A DNA stretch of 64,000 nt from Paenibacillus_V sp046244365 (GTDB lineage Bacteria; Bacillota; Bacilli; Paenibacillales; NBRC-103111). Under the pieces are notes generated by a model. It was given only the letters and a program-made list of their open reading frames with translations. It searched no databases and had not been told where the DNA came from. Made by a program: the position numbers and the translations under genes. Shown in pieces: positions 35,012 to 42,806 of this stretch. Location of the stretch: contig NZ_CP176395.1 in NCBI RefSeq assembly GCF_046244365.1, positions 62,001-126,000 of the forward strand, given 5' to 3'. The number at the start of each line of letters is the position of its first letter. Within the stretch, counting starts at the first letter, position 1.

Positions 35012-36108
35012 TATCCGGCTATTACGGCTTCCGGAATAGCGGAGACGAAGCGGTGCTGCAGTCGATTTTGCTCGCGCTTCAAGAAGAATCGCGAAAACAG
35101 GAGATCACGATTGAACCGGTTGTCTTGTCTGTCGATCCCGAGTGGACGACGCGCATGTACGGCGTGAAGGCCGTTCACCGGATGAAGGCGGGTCCGCTCT
35201 TGGCGGCGATAAGGCAATGCGATGGCTTGATCAGCGGCGGAGGAAGCCTGCTTCAGGATGCGACGGGCAAAATGTCCATTCCCTACTACGTTGGCGTAAT
35301 CAAAATCGCGCAGTGGTTCCGTAAGCCGACGTTCGTTTACTCGCAAGGCATCGGGCCGGTCAACAGTACAGCGTTCTATCCGTTGATCCGCAGCGCATTT
35401 AAGCATTCGGCTTACGTATCCGTCCGCGATCAAGAATCGGCAGACTTGCTCAAGTCGATGCATTTAGGGCAAACTAGGATAGAGGTTGTTCCCGATCCCG
35501 TTATGGGGCTTCCGCTTAAAGCGTCTATCCGGCAGCAAACGGCTTCAAACCAAGAGGGCCGCAAACCGATTCTTGGCGTATCGGTCCGTTATTGGAACGA
35601 AGACCGCAGCGAGCTGGCGGGACTGGCTGCAGCTTTGGACCGCATTGTGGCGGACCGGGACGTAGACATTCGGTTTCTGCCGTTCCATTTGCCTTCGGAC
35701 GAAGAGGCTTCCCAAGAAGTCGTCTCCCGTATGGGAGAGGCTGCCCGTGCTCTTAGCACGATCGTACGCGATGTGACGCACCCGCAAGACATGCTCGGGG
35801 AGGTCAGCGCTTGCGATGCGATCATCGGCATGCGTTTGCATTCCTTGATATATGCGGCTTCTCAGCAGGTTCCGATGATCGGCATTTCGTACGATCCCAA
35901 AATCGATCAGTTTTTACACCGGCTCAACATGCGTTCGGCGGCAACGACCGCGCGCTTCGATTCAACGGCCGTAGCGGCCGAAACGCTCCGTCAGCTTGAC
36001 GAACGCCGGCATTGGCAGCTTGAGAAGGGCGATGCCATCGAAAGGCTGAAGGCGGAAGCGAACAAACCGGCGCAACAAGTCGTGTCATTTTTACGTCAAA
36101 AAGGGTGA
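34984..36108 (+). CDS. csaB: polysaccharide pyruvyl transferase CsaB
   Basis: A 374-residue GT-B-like enzyme that adds 4,6-linked pyruvate ketals, from PEP, to ManNAc of the secondary cell wall polymer, creating the ligand for SLH domains. The N-terminal GYYGFRNSGDEAVLQS and SGGGSLLQDATGK and the C-terminal GMRLHSLIYAA are family hallmarks. It starts within the DUF5693 gene after AAGGAG and ends six bases before tagA. Its presence explains the three SLH proteins nearby. Confidence 0.93.
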   Translation: MGRPAKTIVISGYYGFRNSGDEAVLQSILLALQEESRKQEITIEPVVLSVDPEWTTRMYGVKAVHRMKAGPLLAAIRQCDGLISGGGSLLQDATGKMSIPYYVGVIKIAQWFRKPTFVYSQGIGPVNSTAFYPLIRSAFKHSAYVSVRDQESADLLKSMHLGQTRIEVVPDPVMGLPLKASIRQQTASNQEGRKPILGVSVRYWNEDRSELAGLAAALDRIVADRDVDIRFLPFHLPSDEEASQEVVSRMGEAARALSTIVRDVTHPQDMLGEVSACDAIIGMRLHSLIYAASQQVPMIGISYDPKIDQFLHRLNMRSAATTARFDSTAVAAETLRQLDERRHWQLEKGDAIERLKAEANKPAQQVVSFLRQKG

Positions 36109-36114
36109 ACAGCG

Positions 36115-36858
36115 ATGACTATTCCGAAAGTATCCATATTCGGCGTTCCGATCTCTAAGCTGGGAATGAGCGAAACGGTACAAATGCTGGCCGATGCCAT
36201 TGAAAGCGGTCGTCCGCATCAGATTATTACGGCGAACCCGATCATGGTGATGACGGCGCTCGAGCAGCCGGCCTACATGGCGATGATGAAAAGAGCCGAG
36301 GTCATTGTACCGGACGGGGCCGGCGTCGTATGGGCGTCCGGTTACGTCGGCAATCCGGTTAAGGAGAAGGTTGCAGGCATCGAGCTCGTTCACGAGCTTG
36401 CCAAAATGGCCGAGCGGACGGGGTGGCGCATGTATTTGATGGGCGCTTCGGAAGAGATCATCACGGCAGCGGCCGAAAAGCTGAAGCAAAAATATCCCCG
36501 GCTAGAGCTGATCGGGTATAGAGACGGTTTTTTCGGGGAGAATCAGGATCAAGACGTCATCCGGGATATTCGCGAGGCGAAACCTGATATTTTGCTCGTA
36601 GGCCGTTCTGCGGATAAGCAGGAGCCTTGGATCGATCGTTATAAAGAGGCGCTGAACGTACCGCTCATTATGGGTGTCGGCGGGAGCTTTGACGTTATCT
36701 CCGGCAAATTGAAGCGCGCTCCCAACTTTTGGATCAAATTGCGTCTGGAATGGTTTTATCGTCTGATGCAGGAGCCATGGCGCTACAAAAGAATGCTTGT
36801 GCTGCCGAAATTTGCATGGAAAGTCATCCGCGAAAAAGAGAATGTGCAAAAAGATTGA
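36115..36858 (+). CDS. tagA: WecG/TagA/CpsF family glycosyltransferase
   Basis: A 247-residue GT26 enzyme that transfers ManNAc to undecaprenyl-PP-GlcNAc. The conserved VPDGAGVVWASG with its catalytic-region aspartate, the central LLVG...KQEPW and the GGSFDVISGKLKRAP segment are present. The basic C-terminus docks to the membrane in known homologues. It lies between csaB and tagO, so the probable product is the ManNAc-GlcNAc-lipid disaccharide that CsaB modifies. Confidence 0.92.
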   Translation: MTIPKVSIFGVPISKLGMSETVQMLADAIESGRPHQIITANPIMVMTALEQPAYMAMMKRAEVIVPDGAGVVWASGYVGNPVKEKVAGIELVHELAKMAERTGWRMYLMGASEEIITAAAEKLKQKYPRLELIGYRDGFFGENQDQDVIRDIREAKPDILLVGRSADKQEPWIDRYKEALNVPLIMGVGGSFDVISGKLKRAPNFWIKLRLEWFYRLMQEPWRYKRMLVLPKFAWKVIREKENVQKD

Positions 36859-36919
36859 AAATGTTCATGAAAACGACAGTTTTTCGCCCATTTTCGGATA
36901 AATAGCAGATTCGCCTTTA

Positions 36920-36961
36920 TTTCACAAACAGAGTATAATGAGTCCCGAAGGCTTTGTGAAA
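36920..36961 (+). promoter_or_regulatory. TATAAT box within a 9-bp inverted repeat before tagO
   Basis: TTTCACAAA at 36920-36928 and TTTGTGAAA at 36953-36961 flank a TATAAT at 36934-36939. No good -35 is seen. The symmetry could be an operator overlapping a promoter, or an RNA hairpin whose 3' arm ends just before the tagO ribosome site. Confidence 0.4.
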
Positions 36962-36989
36962 GAAACCTGAGGGGTTGTGTGTAAATAAA

Positions 36990-38084
36990 ATGAGCGCATG
37001 GATGTATGTGATCGGCTTCATCGCTTCATGCTCGTTAGCCGTCCTGCTGACACCGCTGGTCAAAAAGCTCGCGTTCCGCGTCGGCGCCGTATCCATTCCG
37101 AACCACCGGAGCGTGCACACCAAGCCTATGCCGCAAATGGGCGGGCTCGCGATCTTTTTGGCATTTGCTATCGTATATACCGTAGTCTCGCTTATCGCTC
37201 ATCATTATACAACCGACGTGACCATGGCTCTGCTAATCGGCGGCACGATCATTGTGATCGTCGGCGCCTTTGACGACCGTCTTGCGCTTTCTCCGAAAGT
37301 GAAGCTCCTCGGTCAAATCATTGCTGCAGTAGTCGTCGTTTCGTTCGGTCTGCAGATCGATGTGATCAATATTCCGTTTACCGGTTGGTCATGGACCCCG
37401 CCAACCTGGTTAGCGATTGTGATTACGGTTGTATGGATTATCGGCGTGACCAATGCCGTTAACCTGATTGACGGCTTGGACGGCTTGTCCGCCGGCGTAT
37501 CGGGTATCGCTACCGCAACGATCATGGTCATGGCGCTTATGATGCCGCAGCAAGAATACCCGATCGCGCTGTTATGCGCGGTGCTTCTGGGCAGCATCGT
37601 AGGTTTCCTGTTCTTCAACTTCAACCCGGCCAAAATATTTATGGGCGACACGGGCGCGCTGTTTCTAGGCTTTACGCTGGCGACGCTGTCCATAGTCGGT
37701 TACAAACAGGCGGCATTCGTCTCCTTCATCGTGCCGATCCTCATTCTGGGCGTACCGATCTCCGATACGCTGCTCGCGATCGTTCGCCGTAAGCTCAACA
37801 ATAAGCCGATCTCGGCTCCGGATAAAGGCCACCTCCATCATAGCCTGATGGGACTTGGCTTTAGTACCCGTAAGACCGTACTAATCATCTACGGCATTTC
37901 GATTCTGTTCGGCTTGTGTGCCGTGCTGATGTCTCAACCGCTGCAATGGTGGACAATCGTTCTGCTGGCCGTCTTCTTCCTCGGCATGGAAGTCGGCGTT
38001 GAAGCGCTCGGCATCCTAAGCAAAAAGCGCAAGCCCGTCATTCAGTTGTTTCAGCGGCTGGCTGGCCAGCGCAGCAAAGGATAA
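36990..38084 (+). CDS. tagO: undecaprenyl-phosphate N-acetylglucosaminyl-1-phosphate transferase (TagO)
   Basis: A 364-residue enzyme with about 11 membrane helices of the MraY/WecA family, which starts wall polymer synthesis on undecaprenyl phosphate. GAFDDRLALSPKVKLLGQ carries the aspartate pair, NLIDGLDGLSAG and FMGDTGALFLG are catalytic loops, and KGHLHHSLMGLG is the family HIHH-type motif. The ATG at 36990 gives the typical hydrophobic start; an in-frame TTG at 36975 overlaps the ribosome site AGGGG. It completes a csaB-tagA-tagO set for the SLH ligand polymer. Confidence 0.93.
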   Translation: MSAWMYVIGFIASCSLAVLLTPLVKKLAFRVGAVSIPNHRSVHTKPMPQMGGLAIFLAFAIVYTVVSLIAHHYTTDVTMALLIGGTIIVIVGAFDDRLALSPKVKLLGQIIAAVVVVSFGLQIDVINIPFTGWSWTPPTWLAIVITVVWIIGVTNAVNLIDGLDGLSAGVSGIATATIMVMALMMPQQEYPIALLCAVLLGSIVGFLFFNFNPAKIFMGDTGALFLGFTLATLSIVGYKQAAFVSFIVPILILGVPISDTLLAIVRRKLNNKPISAPDKGHLHHSLMGLGFSTRKTVLIIYGISILFGLCAVLMSQPLQWWTIVLLAVFFLGMEVGVEALGILSKKRKPVIQLFQRLAGQRSKG

Positions 38085-38096
38085 CGCCTAGACAAG

Positions 38097-38134
38097 AAAG
38101 CCTCTGCCTCCGAAAGGAGACAGGGGCTTTTGTT
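38097..38134 (+). terminator. intrinsic terminator after tagO
   Basis: A 14-bp stem with wobble pairs (AAGCCTCTGCCTCC / GGAGACAGGGGCTT) and loop GAAA, followed by TTGTTTTG. Confidence 0.85.
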
Positions 38135-38167
38135 TTGTGAGTATTTTATGGAAATCGACGCCATGTC

Positions 38168-38195
38168 TAAAAAAAACGCATGATTCGACCGATAA
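38168..38195 (+). promoter_or_regulatory. candidate sigma-D promoter upstream of the giant SLH protein
   Basis: TAAA at 38168-38171 and ACCGATAA at 38188-38195 are 16 bp apart, the same spacing as the candidate sigma-D promoters of flgM and hag in this window. It would give a leader of about 130 bases. The -35 lies at the edge of an A-run, which lowers its weight. Confidence 0.4.
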
Positions 38196-38330
38196 CAACA
38201 AGTAACTGCAACTTTTTGAAAGAAGTCAGAGTCTAATGGGTGAAGAAAAATTTGGAAGGGGTCGATCGTTTCATTTTAGCTATTCATCATCGGTAATGTG
38301 CACATTTTTTTACATAAGGAGGACATTGTG

Positions 38331-41300
38331 TTGAAAACAAAATTACTACGCAGCTGGACAAGCATGTTCGTCGTCGCCGCGCTGCTGCTGACGCTGCTTC
38401 CGGCGTTCCCGCAAAAGGCTGCAGCCGCAGCGACCTTTTTCTATCCCGATAATCCGGGGCTGGCACAGAAGGCGAATCCGGCGGACAACGTCGCCATCGA
38501 CCGGAATTCCGCCTATGTATCCAATACGAAGACGTTGGATATTACAGGTACGTATCAGTCCGTTTCCGCCGACTCGCTGGTCGTCAAGGTGGAGCAGCTG
38601 GTTAAGAAAGACGCGGGCTGGGTGGTCGATCCGCTAAGAACGTTTACGAAAGGGATCAATGCGCTGCCGAACAACCGTTTCGAAGCGTCCCGGATTCAAT
38701 TGTTTGCTGGGTTCAACAAGGTGACGCTGCTCGGCAAGCAGAACGGCGTCGAGAAGTACGATATTTTTTATGTTTTGTACGATGATATTCCTTATCTCAA
38801 AACATTGAAAATCGGAACGGGGACCGTTGACCCCGTCGATCTGAACGAGGGCGTAAGCCGGATTATTCCGAAGCCGTCAAGCGTTACGGATCCCAATTAC
38901 AAAATGGTCGTCTATTTGCAAGGACAAGCGCAAAATGCCACCAAAGTTTCGGTCAACGGAAGCGTAACGACGCCGATTGACGACGGATCCTTTTTTGCGC
39001 CGCCTATTACGTTGACGCCCGGAAAGAACGAGATCGAGGTTATCGTAGAGAACGATACGAACCGCGTTGTTTCGAAGCGCTCCGTATACTATTACGATCC
39101 GCTGAAGCCGTATATAGATTTGCAAATCCAACAGCAGTCTCCTCTGGCTACGAATCCGAATCCGGTGCAGAGCCTGCTGGGGACCGATAAGCCGAAATTA
39201 ACCGACTCGACGACAGCGGCCGATTTGACTGCCACGATTATTACGCCGTATAGCGCAACGGGGAAAGCCGGCGATTTTGCCCATCCGACGCAAGGCGCTA
39301 CGGTAACGACGCATGTGTACGAGCCTACTCTTAAGCAGACGTATAACGGCGGCGCAGGACTGACCGTCAACAAAGAAACGATAGTGCCGGGAGACGACGG
39401 CGAACCGGCTTATAAAATCATTGAGTTCAAAGTTAGCGGCTATAATATCCCGAATTCAAGCGATAAAGAAACCAAAATCTTTGATTTGGCGGTCGACTAC
39501 GGAACCTTCCATACCCGGATCCCAAATTTGAAGTATAACTATTACCCGGGCGATATTGTGATTAAGAAGGCGACATTGGTCGAGATCGACACAAAGGGCA
39601 ATGCGGACCCGGCCGATGACGTTTTCACGGAAAAGGCCCCTCTGAACGGCAGTGAAGTAACGTCGCCGGACTTCTATATCCAACTGGAAACCAGCGTTGA
39701 CGAAGCAACCACTACCGGCAAGGAGCTAAGCGCATCCCTGCTTCCGATCGGTACAGCTACGTTGACGGTCGAAGGCAGCGCGCCAGGTAAGCCGGTTAAA
39801 ATCATTACAGATGGAACTACCAAGAAATATATTTATAAAATTAAAGGATTGCCGAACGGATCCCAGAAGGTTCAATTTATTTATAAAGACTCGCTGACCG
39901 GATACGAAGCAACCATTAACTACGTATCGAAGCGCTATATTTATGTAGAGGGCGTTTACGACGGACAGACGGTTACCTTCGACTCGAGCGATACAACGGG
40001 TCAAAAAACGGTTAATATTTCCGGAGAATTCGTCGGATTTGACAGCCTGCTAGGGGAAAAGCTGACGATTAACGGGAAAGAACCCGGCCTTGATACGCCG
40101 GGCAATGCTGCCGATGATTTCAAGGTAGATCCGGTAACGCATAAGTTTACGTATACCATGCAGTTTGCAAATGCTACGAATCCGGATGCCCGCCTTTATT
40201 TCGGCGAAAATACGATCGTGCTGACGGGAACGGATACGACGGGCGGCATGCTGCAAACGATCCGCAAGGAAATCAAAATTTATATCATCGATAAGAATAT
40301 GCCTGTGCTTACCAAGTTTCAGCCGCTCGAAATTCCGACAACCGGATCGAGGCCGGTACTGGACAGCACCATTTTCACAAAGCCGTTGACGTCGATTCTG
40401 TTTAAGAACGACCGCTATGTAACGAGCCTGAAAGAGTACGATCTGGTCTTTAACGGCGGCGGTGCGGAGGAAATTAAGCTGATGAGGGGCGGAGAACTGA
40501 TTCTCCACGCCAAAACAGACGGCACGATCCTTCCGGGAACAACGCCTAACGCGGAATTGTACAAAAATGACGGAACGCACGTAGGCTCGGGGAGCACCTC
40601 CAGCAATTTCTTGTTCCGGATTACGAACCTGAAGTTTGATGCGCCGGGCAGCCAGGTGTATACGCTTGAATTGAAAAATTCAACAGGTGCGCGGATTACG
40701 CAACGTTTGGAGATTCAACGCGAAGTGGCGCCGTACCGCATTTTGGCTCCTCAGCCGACGGTAGGCGACCGGATATTGGTCAACAAAAACTTCGTTCGCT
40801 TCGATATTGAAGCGGAAGGCGCCGAGCAGGTTTTAATAGACGGTAAAGCCGCTACGAAACGTCCGGACTTCAATGACCGCTTTATTTATGAATACTCCGG
40901 CTTGAAGGCGAATAAGGAAACGATCATTAAAGTGGCTGTTGTACGCCAAGGCGGAACGTTGAACACGACAGTCAAAGTGTATTACACGGATTCGGTTCAA
41001 ATCGGATCGCAATTTATGGAGAAGATCGGATCGAAACATAATGTATTCGGCGGAGATTTGCAGCTGGCCTTCCCGAAGGGGACGATACTCAAGACTGCGG
41101 ATCCTACGATGAATCAGAATCAAGTGACTCAGTTCTATGATCAGACGCAGCTCATGTTCGGGATTGCAGACCCGACGAACGGTATGGTCGAGCGTATAAA
41201 CGACTACGGCAACCGCAAGGGACTGGACGTTGATTTGAGGACGGATGCGCGGAACGGCCAATATGCGATTCCGATTTTGGACTGGCTCTCGCAGCAGTTT

Positions 41301-42296
41301 ACTAGTCCTTCTACTAGACAGCATTTCACTGCGGTATCGCCATTCTATTGGATTTCCGGCGGAGTAGGCGAGCAGAGCGTCAAGGGTTCGTCCAACTATC
41401 GTCCTGCAACGAACGGCTTGGATCCTTACGACATAGAAGGAACGTTCACGACCTTCTTGCCGGAACGCAAGATCGTACCGTCCGAGCGCGGCTCGCTGAC
41501 CCTCCAATTTGACAAGAACGTCGTGGATATTGCGGGGACTCAGATTACCGTCTTCTATTTCAATGATAGAGGCGAATGGTCCAGACTGGGCGGCGTTGTG
41601 GACACGAAGAAAAACACGGTCACGGTGCCGTTCGATGACTTCGGCTATTACGTCGTCATGAAGCTGCGGGAAGGCTTTGCGGACATTACGAATCACCCTT
41701 GGGCTAGAAACGTATTGGAAGCCCTATTTGCGAAAGGCTACATGGAGAATATCCGATACGAGGATTTCGGTACCGACGACTTTGCGACACGCGGAGAATT
41801 CGCTACCATGCTAGTCAAGTCTCTTGAGATTCCGATCAATGCGGATAACAACAACACATTCGTAGATGTCGTGCCGGGCAGCCGATCGGTAACCTGGGAT
41901 TATGCGCACATTGAGACGGCAGCCAGAGCGGGCATCATTACCGGAATGGATAACCGCTGGTTTGGCGTCAATCAACGCTTGACCCGGGAACAGGCTGCCA
42001 CGATGATCGCCAGAGCGCTGGATCTGAAAGTCGCCGTAAACGACAGCAAGCTGCTCGCGAACTTGGATAAGCTCTACACGGATACGGGAGCGATGAGCTA
42101 CTATGCTTTGCCATTCATTGAGGCCGTGACGAAAGACGGCGTCATGCTTGGCCGTCCGAATGAGCTTGCCGAGGGCGAGAAAAAGCAGACGAGCCGGTTC
42201 GACCCGCTTGCAAACCTTACGCGCGCAGAGGTCGGCCAAATAGCCGTACGCTTGCTTCAAAAGCATAGCAAGGTTTTCCCTAAAAACCTCAATTAG
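38331..42296 (+). CDS. giant exported SLH-domain protein with Ig-like repeats
   Basis: A 1321-residue surface protein. A signal peptide ends near residue 32 (KAAAAA/T). The central 1000 residues are beta-rich, Thr/Val/Gly-rich and resemble tandem bacterial Ig-like modules (for example segments with VYYTD, VSKRSVYYYDP and ITGTYQS). Three SLH motifs close the protein (ATRGEFATMLV, LTREQAATMIA, LTRAEVGQIAV). It should attach to the pyruvylated polymer made by the adjacent csaB-tagA-tagO genes. AAGGAGG at 38316-38322 serves either GTG 38328 or TTG 38331; I prefer TTG. Function beyond wall attachment is unknown. Confidence 0.88.
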   Translation: MKTKLLRSWTSMFVVAALLLTLLPAFPQKAAAAATFFYPDNPGLAQKANPADNVAIDRNSAYVSNTKTLDITGTYQSVSADSLVVKVEQLVKKDAGWVVDPLRTFTKGINALPNNRFEASRIQLFAGFNKVTLLGKQNGVEKYDIFYVLYDDIPYLKTLKIGTGTVDPVDLNEGVSRIIPKPSSVTDPNYKMVVYLQGQAQNATKVSVNGSVTTPIDDGSFFAPPITLTPGKNEIEVIVENDTNRVVSKRSVYYYDPLKPYIDLQIQQQSPLATNPNPVQSLLGTDKPKLTDSTTAADLTATIITPYSATGKAGDFAHPTQGATVTTHVYEPTLKQTYNGGAGLTVNKETIVPGDDGEPAYKIIEFKVSGYNIPNSSDKETKIFDLAVDYGTFHTRIPNLKYNYYPGDIVIKKATLVEIDTKGNADPADDVFTEKAPLNGSEVTSPDFYIQLETSVDEATTTGKELSASLLPIGTATLTVEGSAPGKPVKIITDGTTKKYIYKIKGLPNGSQKVQFIYKDSLTGYEATINYVSKRYIYVEGVYDGQTVTFDSSDTTGQKTVNISGEFVGFDSLLGEKLTINGKEPGLDTPGNAADDFKVDPVTHKFTYTMQFANATNPDARLYFGENTIVLTGTDTTGGMLQTIRKEIKIYIIDKNMPVLTKFQPLEIPTTGSRPVLDSTIFTKPLTSILFKNDRYVTSLKEYDLVFNGGGAEEIKLMRGGELILHAKTDGTILPGTTPNAELYKNDGTHVGSGSTSSNFLFRITNLKFDAPGSQVYTLELKNSTGARITQRLEIQREVAPYRILAPQPTVGDRILVNKNFVRFDIEAEGAEQVLIDGKAATKRPDFNDRFIYEYSGLKANKETIIKVAVVRQGGTLNTTVKVYYTDSVQIGSQFMEKIGSKHNVFGGDLQLAFPKGTILKTADPTMNQNQVTQFYDQTQLMFGIADPTNGMVERINDYGNRKGLDVDLRTDARNGQYAIPILDWLSQQFTSPSTRQHFTAVSPFYWISGGVGEQSVKGSSNYRPATNGLDPYDIEGTFTTFLPERKIVPSERGSLTLQFDKNVVDIAGTQITVFYFNDRGEWSRLGGVVDTKKNTVTVPFDDFGYYVVMKLREGFADITNHPWARNVLEALFAKGYMENIRYEDFGTDDFATRGEFATMLVKSLEIPINADNNNTFVDVVPGSRSVTWDYAHIETAARAGIITGMDNRWFGVNQRLTREQAATMIARALDLKVAVNDSKLLANLDKLYTDTGAMSYYALPFIEAVTKDGVMLGRPNELAEGEKKQTSRFDPLANLTRAEVGQIAVRLLQKHSKVFPKNLN

Positions 42297-42305
42297 TTGT
42301 ACTTG

Positions 42306-42343
42306 GAGACTGTTCCAGAAGTCTGGAACAGTCTCATTTTTAT
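42306..42343 (+). terminator. intrinsic terminator after the giant SLH gene
   Basis: A perfect 14-bp stem (42306-42319 with 42322-42335) and a short loop, followed by ATTTTTATT. Confidence 0.9.
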
Positions 42344-42734
42344 TGGAAAATGTTTCGCGATGACTTTGCATGTCCTTCCATGTATACTAATTCTCGTAGC
42401 CTAGATATATCAAATGGTATACACTCGGAAGGCAACATAAGTTGACAATAAAATATTTCGAAACTTTTTTTTCGAAATCCGCAACTTTTTCAGAGTTGGA
42501 GCGTTTAATTACTGTGAAAACACACCGCGGAATACATAACGAGCAACAATCCGATGGTTAATTTTCACAAAATTATCTCTTTACGCTGACTTAGGTCCAT
42601 TGTATAATGTTTAAAGTGGCCTAGGACTCTCTAGTTTTTTAAACGTGTTTACTAGTTTCTGTGGGCACCACTTGTTCGCAGACTTTCATATTAATCAACA
42701 TACGCTCAACTCTGGGAAGGGGGTGAATCGGCAA
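42344..42734. other. long upstream region of the S-layer gene
   Basis: No gene is seen in the 5' region. A consensus TTGACA at 42442-42447 has no matching -10; directly after it comes a 9-bp inverted repeat (ATTTCGAAA 42455-42463, TTTCGAAAT 42470-42478). Small hairpins occur at 42631-42655 (CTAGT/ACTAG) and 42661-42671 (GTGG/CCAC), inside the predicted leader. Long leaders are common on S-layer mRNAs. Confidence 0.5.
42580..42608 (+). promoter_or_regulatory. sigma-A promoter of the S-layer gene
   Basis: TTTACG at 42580-42585 and a consensus TATAAT at 42603-42608 are 17 bp apart. The transcript would carry a leader of about 190 bases to the ATG at 42807. Confidence 0.55.
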
Positions 42735-42806
42735 ATGAGTGAATCGAGCTCAAATTTATCTAGAGAATACTCTCAGAAACATATTCGAGGAGGAGAAAAA
42801 AAGGTT

